Shown here: positions 25,862 through 35,494 of the stretch, one piece after another
Layout: every line of letters begins with the position of its first letter
Numbering within the stretch: position 1 is the first letter of the stretch
Assembly (NCBI RefSeq): GCF_023283885.1
Contig: NZ_JAKILA010000012.1
Location: forward strand, 59,887-123,886
Reading direction: 5' to 3'
Source of the DNA: Shewanella basaltis
GTDB taxonomy: Bacteria; Pseudomonadota; Gammaproteobacteria; Enterobacterales; Shewanellaceae
Length of the DNA: 64,000 nucleotides
The notes under the pieces: model-generated
What the model was told of the DNA's origin: nothing
What the model saw: the letters and a program-made list of their open reading frames with translations, nothing else
Database searches by the model: none
Translations under genes and position numbers: made by a program

Positions 25862-28033
25862 CTATTTTTCATCAATTAAAGGCAGTGTCAGACAGATTTC
25901 GACACCTTCGATGTTATCTTCTAAAAGGTTAGTGGCTTTAATTTTGCCATGATGAAAATCGGTCACTAGGCGAGCAATATATAAGCCTAGCCCTAAGTGG
26001 GGTTTACCATTAACACCTTGTGGACGAATAGACACCATGGACTCAAAAATTTGGCTGTCCATGTCTTTAGGCAGTAAAGGGCCAATATTACTGACCTTTA
26101 AAATGGCTTGCTTGTGAAGTTGTGTCAGGCTAACCGTAATAGCGCTGCCTTTATCGCTGAACTCAATGGCGTTATTAATCAGTTTATCCATTAGTTGGGC
26201 GATGTATTCGGGCACGCCCTGACATGGCATGGCTTTGTCTTCAATGTGCACATTAAAGGACTGCTCTGGGTAGGTTATTTGGTATCCCTGCATGCAGCCG
26301 CTAATGACTTTTTTAAGCGAAAACCGACAGCTTTCTGCTTGGGTTAAGCTGGCTTCTAATCGTGTTGCTTCACTCAAATTATTTAAGATTAGGTGCAGAC
26401 GATTAACGCCTTCTTGAGCGCGATTAACGTATTTTTGCGATGGCTCGTCAAGTTGCTGTAAGCCTAAATGTTCAAGCGAGCTGCGCACAACCGCGACTGG
26501 GGTGCGTAACTCGTGAGACAAGCGTGAAGACATGTTTTCTAGGTAATGAGTGTATTGCCCTAAACGACTGACAATACTTGAAAAACTGCGTGATAAGTCG
26601 CCAATTTCATCCCGATTTTTAGACGCCACAATTTGTTGGCGAACCCGGCCCTGACTGTCGATGGCCAATTCGGCTTGGTCGCGCAAACGGCGGATACGGC
26701 TCGAGATGCTCGAGGCAAAAATAAACAGCGCCAGTGTGCCCATGCTCATAATGGTTAAAATCACGTTGAACAGCTTTTCGAGCGCGCGGTTACGTAAACT
26801 GCGAATACCATGGGTGGTTTCTTCGGCAATCACTACTCCCATCACTTTATCGTCAATCCAAATGGGGCTGGCTGCGGCCAATACAACGGCTTTATTGTCT
26901 GGGGTTAAGCGCCAGGTGGAACCTTGCTTGCCGCTTAAGGCTTTTTCTATGTGGCTGCCAGTCAGTTCGGTTGAGTCTTGCAAAGAGTCAATAAAATCTT
27001 GTGGGGGCCGGGTGAGTATTTTGTAGTACATGGGTAATAAATATTGTTGCTGAAAACGTTGCCAAAATGAATTGGGTTGACTCACATTCAAGTCGTCAGC
27101 CCAGGTATTGGACGAGGTGCGAATATCGCCCGACTTAGCTAACACGCGGCCATGATTATCGACCACCCAAATGCGTGAGCTGTTGTGGCTCATGCCTTTA
27201 ATAATGCTTTCGATTTCAGGCGAGGGCACTAATACCGTGCCTAAACTGGCAACGGAGTCGGTGGCTGAGGTGCCAATCACATTAACCAATTGACGATTAT
27301 TGGTATCGTTAACGTTATGAATGGCAAATCCCAATTTGCTGCCCACCATGGTGAGTGGCAGCCTAAACTCGATATTATACCCCTGATCTGTTTTGAGCCA
27401 CTGTCCCTGTATACGCGATTCAGGCTCAACAGGTGTCGATTGAGTGGGGTCGGCGGGCAGTTCAAATGCACTTAACCAACCGCTTTTGGTATTGGCAATA
27501 ATATAACGCCTAAATTGACCATCTGGCGACTGGGTGGCCATCACTAAATGATCGTTTCTGTCGACCCGTAAACTTTTACGGCTACGAAACACCACTTGTG
27601 GATCGTTTACCTCGAAATAGCCATATAAGTAACCGCCATATTTACCCACCATGTGGGTGAAGCTGATATTGGTGGGTTCGGATTCATTACGTCGATAAAT
27701 GAGATGGTTATCGGCATAATTTAACGTGCGGTGTTGGTATAGGTCCCAGTCAGCTAATTTGCCGTCTAATTGAATTGGGCCAGCAATGGGATAGGCGTAT
27801 AAATCGCGACCTTTTTCTACCTGATTTAAAAAACTGGCCTGATTATCAAACAGTTTTGGCCGCTCGTGTAATGCAGTGGCTAATGCTTGGGTGGTGCCCT
27901 CAAGGGTTTTTTCTTGACCATGACGCAGGTATTTTTCCATCTCCCATACGTACTCGTACCCAAGCCAAGGCAGGCAGAGTAAAAATAATGACAAGATAAC
28001 GACTTTGGCTCGCAGCCCTAACGGTAAATACAT
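25862..28033 (-). CDS. pdsS: Pds sortase-system sensor histidine kinase
   Basis: A 723-residue membrane kinase of the proteobacterial dedicated sortase type. A first helix (residues 8-25) is followed by a periplasmic region of about 390 residues. Its first part (IQLDGKLADWDLYQH, YGGYLYGYFEVND, YNIEFRLPLTMVG) looks like a family-9 carbohydrate-binding or DOMON-like sandwich. A second helix near residue 425 leads into HAMP, then the H-box (RLSHELRTPVAVV, about residue 507) and HATPase domain (LDKLINNAIEF, LGLGLYIARLV). It is coded 3 bases after the response regulator. It probably senses an envelope signal and controls the sortase genes. Confidence 0.88.
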   Translation of the reverse strand: MYLPLGLRAKVVILSLFLLCLPWLGYEYVWEMEKYLRHGQEKTLEGTTQALATALHERPKLFDNQASFLNQVEKGRDLYAYPIAGPIQLDGKLADWDLYQHRTLNYADNHLIYRRNESEPTNISFTHMVGKYGGYLYGYFEVNDPQVVFRSRKSLRVDRNDHLVMATQSPDGQFRRYIIANTKSGWLSAFELPADPTQSTPVEPESRIQGQWLKTDQGYNIEFRLPLTMVGSKLGFAIHNVNDTNNRQLVNVIGTSATDSVASLGTVLVPSPEIESIIKGMSHNSSRIWVVDNHGRVLAKSGDIRTSSNTWADDLNVSQPNSFWQRFQQQYLLPMYYKILTRPPQDFIDSLQDSTELTGSHIEKALSGKQGSTWRLTPDNKAVVLAAASPIWIDDKVMGVVIAEETTHGIRSLRNRALEKLFNVILTIMSMGTLALFIFASSISSRIRRLRDQAELAIDSQGRVRQQIVASKNRDEIGDLSRSFSSIVSRLGQYTHYLENMSSRLSHELRTPVAVVRSSLEHLGLQQLDEPSQKYVNRAQEGVNRLHLILNNLSEATRLEASLTQAESCRFSLKKVISGCMQGYQITYPEQSFNVHIEDKAMPCQGVPEYIAQLMDKLINNAIEFSDKGSAITVSLTQLHKQAILKVSNIGPLLPKDMDSQIFESMVSIRPQGVNGKPHLGLGLYIARLVTDFHHGKIKATNLLEDNIEGVEICLTLPLIDEK

Positions 28034-28036
28034 AAA

Positions 28037-28726
28037 TTAAATATTGTCCCAGCGGTAGCCCATGCCATAAACCGTGTCGATACAATCAAATTCATTATCG
28101 ATGGCAATAAACTTTTTACGAATGCGTTTTACGTGGGAGGTAATGGTACTGTCGTCGACGTAGATTTTGGCTTCTTGCATTAAATCTTGACGGCTGCGCA
28201 CATGCCCCGGGTGTTTGGCCATCGCATGGACCATCCAAAACTCAGTAACGGTAAGCTCAATAGGCTGGCTTTTCCAGTACACCTGAATACGGTTGCCGTC
28301 GATGGTTAAATGGCCGCGATCGAGTAGATTGTCTTCAATTGGGCTTGAGCCAATCAGCTCTGAGCGGCGAAACAATGCGGCAATCCGTGCGAGTAAATGC
28401 GGAAAACTCACATCTTTAGTTAAATAATCATCTGCGCCTAAACGCAAGCCGCAAACCGTGTCGAAATCACTGTCACGGGCGGTTAAAAAGATAATCGGCA
28501 AGCTGCTCGACATGGCCCGAAGAGCTTGGCACAGGGTAAATCCACCGTCTATTTCATGTTCAAGACCAATATCAATAATGGCTAAGTCGGGCAGGCGTGC
28601 ATTAAAGGCCAACATCGCAGCTGGGCGATTCGGATAAGCTTGGACACTGTAACCTTGTTGTTGCAGTACATCTTTGTAGTTTTCGCGGATAGCCGCTTCG
28701 TCTTCAACAATGGCAATTCGTTTCAT
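28037..28726 (-). CDS. pdsR: Pds sortase-system response regulator, OmpR type
   Basis: A 229-residue OmpR/PhoB-type regulator. The receiver domain has the acidic pair EDE (residues 8-10), the phospho-acceptor Asp near 52 (LAIIDIG), Thr near 80 (IIFLTARDSD) and Lys near 104 (LTKDVSF). The C-terminal winged helix has ELTVTEFWMVHAMAKHPG and TSHVKRIRKKF. It is the first gene of the regulator-kinase pair, divergent from pdsO. Three direct TTGCCA sites in the gap are candidate targets. Confidence 0.9.
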   Translation of the reverse strand: MKRIAIVEDEAAIRENYKDVLQQQGYSVQAYPNRPAAMLAFNARLPDLAIIDIGLEHEIDGGFTLCQALRAMSSSLPIIFLTARDSDFDTVCGLRLGADDYLTKDVSFPHLLARIAALFRRSELIGSSPIEDNLLDRGHLTIDGNRIQVYWKSQPIELTVTEFWMVHAMAKHPGHVRSRQDLMQEAKIYVDDSTITSHVKRIRKKFIAIDNEFDCIDTVYGMGYRWDNI

Positions 28727-28811
28727 GGTATGACTTCAATTCATCGGGATATAAATGGATACCCTGCTGACTATACAGGATTTTATCCACCAAAAAAGCC
28801 GTCACAGCCAA

Positions 28812-28849
28812 TTGCCATATTGTTGCCACATTTGATCGCAACATTGCCA
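28812..28849. promoter_or_regulatory. Three direct TTGCCA repeats, candidate PdsR site
   Basis: TTGCCA occurs at 28812-28817, 28823-28828 and 28844-28849, starts 11 and 21 bases apart, each followed by a related YATTTG-like tail. Spacing of one and two helical turns fits tandem binding by an OmpR-type regulator. It lies in the gap between divergent pdsR and pdsO, 86 and 116 bases from the start codons. Confidence 0.45.
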
Positions 28850-28964
28850 TTTTTGCTCCCCAATAAAGCCATTTATATTTTGTTTAATAACGGCATAAAG
28901 TTATTTGGTTGCACGTTAACTCAATGACTTTCACTTTACACATTATTGCTAAAAGGGACTCATT

Positions 28965-29726
28965 ATGAAAAAGCAACTTATCGCCGCCACTGTTATTAGC
29001 GCAATCTTATTACCACACACCGCATGGGCAACTGCCGTTGAGCCACAACATGAACGTGAACATACTGAAGAGTTGGTTGGTTTAAGCTCGGGGATATTAC
29101 TTGGTGCCGTTATTGCTGGTCCTGTTGGCGCAATCATTGGCGCCTTTACAGGCACTATGATAGGGAAATCTGTAGGCGATGAAGCTGAGATTGCTAATAA
29201 AAATCAACAGTTAGTAAAGCAAGAGCACGCATTGGTTGAAACCCAGCAGCAACTCATTGCCATGGATCTGCAACAACAAGAGTTAGTGCAGGTGTCTGAG
29301 AAGTATTATGAGTTACAAACGAACCTTGCTGAACTCAATGCCAATCAACAACAAACGCTTAATGAACTCACCATAGGCATGAATGTGCAATTTAAAACTG
29401 GTTCAAGCCAAATAGAGCCTTTATTTAAGCAGCAATTAGACAATGTGGCGTACATGATGACCTTATCGCCAGAATTGACAATAGATTTAACCGGTTATGC
29501 TGACCGCCGTGGGGATGACCAATATAACCAGGCGTTGTCGGAGCAACGCTTGGCTGAGGTGATCAAATACCTTGTCTTGCAGGGGATAGACAGCCAGCGT
29601 CTACAAGGTAGAGCTTACGGTGCCTCATCGCCCCTGCATACTGAGCAAAACCATGAGAATGACTTTTTCGATCGTAGGGTGACGCTGACATTAATGACTC
29701 CTGGTGCAGCGCTAGCATCAAACTAA
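28965..29726 (+). CDS. pdsO: PdsO, sortase-associated OmpA-like protein
   Basis: A 253-residue envelope protein. Residues 1-22 are a signal peptide ending TAWA. A glycine-zipper segment follows (residues 45-70, GILLGAVIAGPVGAIIGAF), then a coiled coil rich in Gln (about 75-130), then an OmpA-like peptidoglycan-binding domain (MNVQFKTGSSQIEP, LTIDLTGYADRRGDDQYN, LQGRAYGASSP). This is the architecture of PdsO, which always accompanies the proteobacterial dedicated sortase. AAGGGAC precedes the ATG. Confidence 0.9.
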   Translation: MKKQLIAATVISAILLPHTAWATAVEPQHEREHTEELVGLSSGILLGAVIAGPVGAIIGAFTGTMIGKSVGDEAEIANKNQQLVKQEHALVETQQQLIAMDLQQQELVQVSEKYYELQTNLAELNANQQQTLNELTIGMNVQFKTGSSQIEPLFKQQLDNVAYMMTLSPELTIDLTGYADRRGDDQYNQALSEQRLAEVIKYLVLQGIDSQRLQGRAYGASSPLHTEQNHENDFFDRRVTLTLMTPGAALASN

Positions 29727-29807
29727 TTTATTGTAATTATTATATTTTTTAAATTGACTCTATTACCCAATGTCTAGGGGCTGCGGGTAATGGGGTAAGG
29801 AGCTGTT

Positions 29808-31967
29808 ATGTATTGGTTAGGTCGAGAGTCAGGTTTAGTGATGCAATTAGGTTATTACAAATGGGTTATAAGCCTGTTGTTGGTAATTTTCACCGCGACA
29901 GTACAAGCGTCACCGTCGGGTGCAACAGACGATGACATTACTCAAGGTACGTTGGTTTACTTTGCTAAAGATCAAGTAATACAAGCGTTAGCGATGGACA
30001 CGCAAGTGAGTATGGATGTGTCTGGCTTACTTAATCGTGTCACGGTTAAGCAAGTGTTTATTAATGATTCAGACCAGTGGCTTAATGGTCGTTATGTGTT
30101 TCCGTTACCTGAAAATGCCGCGGTAGATAGTATGCAACTGCGTATTGGTGACAAGATAATTGCAGGGCAAATTCAACCTAAAAAGCAAGCAGAGCAGACG
30201 TTTGAAACGGCGAAAAAACAGGGTAAGCAAGCCAGTTTATTACAACAGCAGCGCCGCAATATTTTTACCTCTGAAGTGGCCAACTTAGGCCCACATGATA
30301 AATTAGTGGTGGAGTTAAGTTACCAGCAAACGGTTGAGTTTAATGATGGCCTGTTTAGTCTGCGCTTTCCCATGGCTATTACTCCGCGTTATCACCCTGA
30401 GCAAAGCAGTGACAAAGATAAACAAGCGTTGGAGGTGGCGTATATCGATCCGACTATTATCCCCAATCAACTGAGTGAAATCAGCAGTGCTCAAGGGATT
30501 AAGGTCAGCATGAAAGTGAATATCGATGCGGGCTTTGCTCTCAATTCACTTGACAGTTTATATCACCCCATTAAGCAAAGTGTGAATGGCCAGCGGTACA
30601 CCGTAAGCTTTGACGGTAAGCAAATCGCCGACCGCGACTTTGTATTGCAATGGCAGGCAGATGTAGGCGCATTGCCACAAGCGGCGACCTTTTATCAAAC
30701 CGGTAAAACCCATAGTGTAGCGGGTCATTCAGATGACAATATCGCCACCAACGCGGTTGATCAAAGCGTGTACTCATTAGTGATGTTAATGCCGCCTAGT
30801 GTTGAAGTGAGCGAGCAGCATTTAATTGGCCGTGAGTTGATTTTAGTGATTGATACCTCAGGCTCTATGTCTGGCCAATCGATTGTGCAAGCCAAGCAAG
30901 CATTGCAATTTGCCATTGCCGGGCTTCGTGATATCGACACGTTTAATATTATTGAATTTAACCAACATACAAGCATGTTATCGCCAGTGCCATTAACTGC
31001 CACCAGTCGTAACCTGGGCTTAGCGAATCGTTATATTGCCTCACTTGAGGCAAATGGTGGCACCGAAATGGCGCCAGCGATCACCGCCGCTTTGGTTGAT
31101 ACCCTTCAACCAGATGCAGTTAATGTGCGTGGTGAGTCTATGTTACGCCAGGTGATATTTATGACCGATGGCGCGGTAGGCAATGAGCAACAATTGTATC
31201 AATTAATTAGCGATCAACTAGGCGATAGCAGATTATTTACGGTAGGGATTGGCTCTGCGCCTAATTCAGACTTTATGCGCCGAGCCGCGACCATGGGCCG
31301 TGGCACTTTTACCTATATCGGTAAACAAACAGAGGTGAAACAAAAGATAACGCAGTTGCTGACTAAAATAGAGCAACCTGTACTGACCAATATTGGCTTG
31401 TACTATCTCGATGGCAGTGTGCCTGATTACTGGCCATCAACCATTAGTGATTTATACCAAAACGAGCCGTTATGGGTCAGCATTAAATCGCCTAGCCAGC
31501 TGTTACAACCTATCATAGTGTCTGGCAATATTAATGGTCAGTATTGGCAGCAACAACTTGATTTTACTGATAACCAACCCGCTAGAGGCATCGATTTATT
31601 GTGGGCAAATGCGCAAATTACTGCACTGGAGCTATATAAAAATGCGGCGAGTGGTCCAAGAGTCAATAAACAAGTTGAAGCATTAGGCATGCAATACCAT
31701 TTGGTCACCAGCCAAACCAGTTTAGTTGCCGTTGATGTGACTCCCGTAAACCCAATGAGCGACACCACCATTGATGCCAAAGTGCAATCGCATTTACCCC
31801 ATGGCTTGCAGGTGGGCAATCAGGCACAAGTGTTACCACAAACCGCAACGTCAAGTCGCTTGTGGTTATTGATTGGATTTAGCTTACTGGGCTTGGGTAT
31901 CTTGCACTATTTATGGTTACGCCAACGTTTACCTGGGCAAGTATTGGTGCTTGAAACCAATGCCTAA
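29808..31967 (+). CDS. Sortase target protein with VIT and vWA domains
   Basis: A 719-residue exported protein. The signal peptide ends about residue 42 (TVQASPSG). A VIT domain follows (about 55-185, YVFPLPENAAVDSMQLRIGD), then a von Willebrand A domain from residue 342 with an intact MIDAS motif (VIDTSGSMSG) and FMTDGAVGNE. The C-terminus is a sorting signal: LPQTA at about 676-680, a hydrophobic helix (LWLLIGFSLLGLGILHYLW) and a basic end (LRQRLPG). It is followed 11 bases later by the sortase, which should cut at LPQTA. The acceptor of this protein in a Gram-negative envelope is not known. Confidence 0.9.
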   Translation: MYWLGRESGLVMQLGYYKWVISLLLVIFTATVQASPSGATDDDITQGTLVYFAKDQVIQALAMDTQVSMDVSGLLNRVTVKQVFINDSDQWLNGRYVFPLPENAAVDSMQLRIGDKIIAGQIQPKKQAEQTFETAKKQGKQASLLQQQRRNIFTSEVANLGPHDKLVVELSYQQTVEFNDGLFSLRFPMAITPRYHPEQSSDKDKQALEVAYIDPTIIPNQLSEISSAQGIKVSMKVNIDAGFALNSLDSLYHPIKQSVNGQRYTVSFDGKQIADRDFVLQWQADVGALPQAATFYQTGKTHSVAGHSDDNIATNAVDQSVYSLVMLMPPSVEVSEQHLIGRELILVIDTSGSMSGQSIVQAKQALQFAIAGLRDIDTFNIIEFNQHTSMLSPVPLTATSRNLGLANRYIASLEANGGTEMAPAITAALVDTLQPDAVNVRGESMLRQVIFMTDGAVGNEQQLYQLISDQLGDSRLFTVGIGSAPNSDFMRRAATMGRGTFTYIGKQTEVKQKITQLLTKIEQPVLTNIGLYYLDGSVPDYWPSTISDLYQNEPLWVSIKSPSQLLQPIIVSGNINGQYWQQQLDFTDNQPARGIDLLWANAQITALELYKNAASGPRVNKQVEALGMQYHLVTSQTSLVAVDVTPVNPMSDTTIDAKVQSHLPHGLQVGNQAQVLPQTATSSRLWLLIGFSLLGLGILHYLWLRQRLPGQVLVLETNA

Positions 31968-31978
31968 GGAGCGAAGTA

Positions 31979-32584
31979 ATGAAGCCATCTAATACCACAA
32001 CCCATTTATGGATTATGGCACTGATAATATTGCTGGGCCTTGGGCTCATTGTTCAAGGAGGATATATGCAAGCTAAAGCCCATTTTGCTCAGTTTTTAAT
32101 TGAGCGCGCTTTTGAACAAACGCTGGTGGATAATCAGCCTCACAAGCCTTGGTCGTGGGCCGATACGCACCCGGTCGCCAAAATGCGTTTGTTGCAACAC
32201 AATGCCCAAGGCACACAAGCATTAGGCCCCGATTTATATGTATTGGCTGGCGCATCGGGTCGTAATTTAGCCTTTGGGCCGAGCTTGATGTTAGCTGGTG
32301 CAGGTGTCGGCGAGCAGGGGAATACGATTATTGCAGGACACCGCGACAGCCATTTTATGCGCTTGCAATACGTTAATGTTGGCGACATGATTGAGCTATA
32401 CAGTGCTACAGGAGAGTTACAGGTATATCAAATCACTGCCACGCAAGTGGTGCATGAAACGGCAACCGAGGTGCTCGATCAAACCGAAAACAGCCAACTC
32501 ACCTTAATTACCTGCTATCCATTTGATCAGCTTAGTGGTAATGCCGAATACCGATATATCGTTGAGGCCAAGCCCATGGTGTAA
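31979..32584 (+). CDS. Class GN (proteobacterial dedicated) sortase
   Basis: A 201-residue sortase with one N-terminal membrane anchor (residues 10-30). The catalytic residues are present in order: His121 (AGHRDSHF), Cys179 (LTLITCYPF) and Arg192 (AEYRYIVEA). The RBS AAGGAG lies 8 bases before the ATG. It is the last gene of pdsO-target-sortase, so the enzyme probably has a single dedicated substrate, the VIT/vWA protein encoded just before it. Confidence 0.93.
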   Translation: MKPSNTTTHLWIMALIILLGLGLIVQGGYMQAKAHFAQFLIERAFEQTLVDNQPHKPWSWADTHPVAKMRLLQHNAQGTQALGPDLYVLAGASGRNLAFGPSLMLAGAGVGEQGNTIIAGHRDSHFMRLQYVNVGDMIELYSATGELQVYQITATQVVHETATEVLDQTENSQLTLITCYPFDQLSGNAEYRYIVEAKPMV

Positions 32585-32762
32585 CAGCCAATCCGTATCT
32601 TTTATGGCAAGCGTTAAAGGACTTGTAACGGGTTGCATGACTGCAAAGGATAACCACTATTCATCTAGCCATGCGTGTTATTTAAGTTCCTGTAAACTTT
32701 TACTCAGTCATCATTTACTCAGTCATGACTGATTTAACCCACAATAGTAAAAGGTTCAAAAC

Positions 32763-32791
32763 AAAAAACGCCCGATACGTTCGGGCGCTTT
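32763..32791. terminator. Terminator between sortase and CadC-like gene
   Basis: CGCCCGA (32769-32775) and TCGGGCG (32781-32787) form a stem with loop TACGT. On the minus strand it is followed by TTTTTTG, an intrinsic terminator for the regulator gene that reads toward it; on the plus strand it can also stop the sortase transcript. Confidence 0.85.
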
Positions 32792-32799
32792 AATCAGAT

Positions 32800-32902
32800 T
32801 AGGGCTTGTTGATTTTTGCTGGCCCTTACTGTCTTGTTGCTTATGTTTAGGTCATGGCCAAAAATTAATGCAACAATAACCTTAAAACATTAGCAGGCCC
32901 TA
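32800..32902. mobile_element. MITE family 2, short derivative (103 bp)
   Basis: The ends TAGGGCTTGTTGATTTTTGCTGG and the reverse complement of CATTAGCAGGCCCTA match the termini of the longer copies at 49462, 51066 and 55588, but the interior is mostly lost. Its right end supplies the TAG stop codon (32900-32902, minus strand) of the CadC-like gene. Confidence 0.7.
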
Positions 32903-35080
32903 GTGAATATTAATTTTACTGATGTCAGTTTCATCATGAACTTGGCGCTGCAGTAAAATGTGTGCCCTAGAGGAAACACTAAAAACAGGCGCGTCTGCAA
33001 TTTTAAAATAATAAATAGCGTGTGAGTCACCAGTTAGCAGGTCCAGTTTCTCAATATGCAACTTCTCTTGGCTTATTGGAACGTAATACAGTGCCCCCTG
33101 TTTAACTTGCCACATCCCGATATTAGTATTGGCTTCGACGCCTAAAAAATCTAGCTGTTGAGTACGTAAGTTATAACGAGCAAAGTCTTGGCTGTTGTTT
33201 TGGGTAAAATAGACTAAATCATCTACGACATCAAAACTGGTGGCCGCTAATGGCAGATTTATGCTGCTTTGAGCGCCACTCATTACGTCAATAATCACTA
33301 GTTCGTCAGTGTTAGTGTGACTTAAAATGGCTAGTTCATGGTTATTCAACCAGCGTATTTGATGAACCTGATTAATATTAATTGTTTGCACATTATCATT
33401 TGCAAAAGAATAAACCCAAATTGCATTTAAGGTGGCGATGGCTAGTTTTGAGTCGTCTGGCGACCATTGTAATGGCTTAATTTGCAAATCTTGTTTTGGT
33501 AATGGAATTCTTTTTACATCGCCACTAGCATGGTTGAGCCATATTTCGTCACGACCAGTTCGGTTACTAAAAAACACAAACTGCTCTGAATGATGAGAAT
33601 AAGTGGGCATGTATTCATCTTTTGATGACGGAGCAATGAGTGTCTCTTTACCTTCAGAATTGAGATTAACTAAATTTTCCCGAGTTAATCCATGGCTAAC
33701 AAATACATTACCACTGTTAATACTGGTTAACTGAGTAATATTGGTTAAATCAGACATGAGTTCTGTATGTTTATTCCCCGCGTTGTCGGTGATAAATAAT
33801 TTACCAGCAGATAGCCACATCAAATCGCCGTTGTCGAGGTACTGCACTGCAGAAATATTGATACCCGGCATAACTATTGTGTGTTGAGTGACTAAGGTTG
33901 ATGCATCTAAAAAGTGTAAGTGAGTTTGATTATTAAGGGTGTTGCGACTTAATAACGCAATTTGTTGTCCATTAGGGGAAAACTGCACGCTAATAAAACG
34001 TAATCGCTCATCTGTAAAAGCAACGCTCATCGTTGGTGAAGGGTGTTGTTTGTGTAAATCGAGCTCAAAGGTTGTTAAGCCTTGCCCTTCAGTGGCTGTG
34101 ACAATTTGTATTTTTGTATTTGTTTTCCAACGTTGATTCACCACATTTGCGATGCCGCAAGCGTATTGTTTAAGTTGTTCAGTAGTCTGTAGTCGGTAGA
34201 TATTTAATTGGCATTTACGCAGCCCTAATGCTTCATTTTTACGTAAAAAAACACTCATTAAGTCAACGTTAGGAGATAATTTGGGATGCCTTATTGTATC
34301 GGATGTATGGTAAATATTACGCTGCTTATCACTGTCTAAGTGCCGTGCAACAACATTAAATACAGTCTCTTTTTTATTGATATACACTAACCAATCTCGT
34401 GTTGAGCTTGCATCAAACTCAGCGCCTGGGTCATAGGTGACTGTTTCACTTTCAACATTTTTTAATCGTGGTTCTGCCTTTGACAATAAAGGCGACGATT
34501 GAAACATTAATAATCCAAACGTGATGACAGACAACAGCAATAGTGAAAGTTGTAATGCTCTTGATTGATATTTATGGGCTGTTATCGATGTTGGTTTTTC
34601 ATCGTTTATAGGATTTTTTGTTTGTAAATTAACTGGATTACTAACAGGGTCTTTTACAGCTTGATTAACCTCAAGAGATGACGCAGTAGTAAGGCTATTG
34701 AGTGTCGGCGCTATGCTGGTTGTATCTGTTTGAGGTATTGCATTTATGGTGTCTAAAGCTATCACGGCTACAGATAAGCGATAACCAGCCCGAGGTAAAG
34801 TTTGGATATATTCCTTTTCGGGATCTAATTGTGCAATGACTGCGCGTAGTTGAGATACCGCACGATTAATGGCATTGTCACTGACAATTCTATTTTGCCA
34901 AACATGGGTGATTAACTCTTCTCTGTTTACAATTCTGTGTTGGTTTGTACAAAAATAGTACAGAAGCTGGAATGATTGGGGCTTTAGTTGAACAATTTGT
35001 TCAGTGTTTAATGCTAAGGTCTGTGTTGCAAAATCTAATGTTAATGCACTTATTTTATAGTTTTTATGTGTGAGTAGCAT
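32900..35080 (-). CDS. CadC-like membrane regulator with TolB-type beta-propeller
   Basis: A 726-residue protein. The ATG at 35080 (MLLTHKNYKISA) is preferred over an upstream TTG at 35110. Residues 5-100 form a winged-helix DNA-binding domain (QLKPQSFQLLYYFCTN, DNAINRAVSQLRAVI, YIQTLPRAGYRLSV). A proline/threonine-rich linker and one membrane helix (about residue 180, SLLLLSVITFGLLMF) follow. The periplasmic part is built of WD40/TolB-like repeats (FSPNGQQIALLSRN, WSPDDSKLAIATLN). It is a one-component membrane regulator like CadC. It is divergent from a large TonB-dependent receptor, whose gene it may control. Confidence 0.85.
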   Translation of the reverse strand: MLLTHKNYKISALTLDFATQTLALNTEQIVQLKPQSFQLLYYFCTNQHRIVNREELITHVWQNRIVSDNAINRAVSQLRAVIAQLDPEKEYIQTLPRAGYRLSVAVIALDTINAIPQTDTTSIAPTLNSLTTASSLEVNQAVKDPVSNPVNLQTKNPINDEKPTSITAHKYQSRALQLSLLLLSVITFGLLMFQSSPLLSKAEPRLKNVESETVTYDPGAEFDASSTRDWLVYINKKETVFNVVARHLDSDKQRNIYHTSDTIRHPKLSPNVDLMSVFLRKNEALGLRKCQLNIYRLQTTEQLKQYACGIANVVNQRWKTNTKIQIVTATEGQGLTTFELDLHKQHPSPTMSVAFTDERLRFISVQFSPNGQQIALLSRNTLNNQTHLHFLDASTLVTQHTIVMPGINISAVQYLDNGDLMWLSAGKLFITDNAGNKHTELMSDLTNITQLTSINSGNVFVSHGLTRENLVNLNSEGKETLIAPSSKDEYMPTYSHHSEQFVFFSNRTGRDEIWLNHASGDVKRIPLPKQDLQIKPLQWSPDDSKLAIATLNAIWVYSFANDNVQTININQVHQIRWLNNHELAILSHTNTDELVIIDVMSGAQSSINLPLAATSFDVVDDLVYFTQNNSQDFARYNLRTQQLDFLGVEANTNIGMWQVKQGALYYVPISQEKLHIEKLDLLTGDSHAIYYFKIADAPVFSVSSRAHILLQRQVHDETDISKINIH

Positions 35081-35254
35081 ATCCAATCCGTTGCTATTTT
35101 TTAATATCAATCCGTTGAGAAATAGAACAATATCAGCAATAAATCACTTTTTGCTCATTTCATCACTCGAAAAGTTTGTTAATCTTGTTACATCAACAAT
35201 AGATAAACAAAATAATCGAACTGTTCCATCTTTATTGTTGTACCTGGATTTTTT

Positions 35255-35281
35255 AAGCGAGCCTTGTGCTCGCTTTTTTTT
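35255..35281 (+). terminator. Orphan intrinsic terminator between divergent genes
   Basis: AAGCGAG (35255-35261) and CTCGCTT (35269-35275) form a 7-bp stem with loop CCTTGTG, followed by TTTTTT. No plus-strand gene ends before it, so it may terminate a small RNA, or act as an attenuator ahead of the receptor gene at 35495. Confidence 0.7.
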
Positions 35282-35494
35282 ATTACCACTTAACAACATC
35301 AGTTTGCGCGATAATACTAAATTTATAACAAAAGTCACCTAATATCACATCACAATCACTAACAAATCACCAACAAATCACTTGTCAATTGTTGTTTGTT
35401 ACATGTCATTAACAGATGCTCTGCACTAACCAATCATTACCGATTGGAACAAAAACAATTAAAATAGAAACGGCTTTTAGGGAGCAGTGATTAG

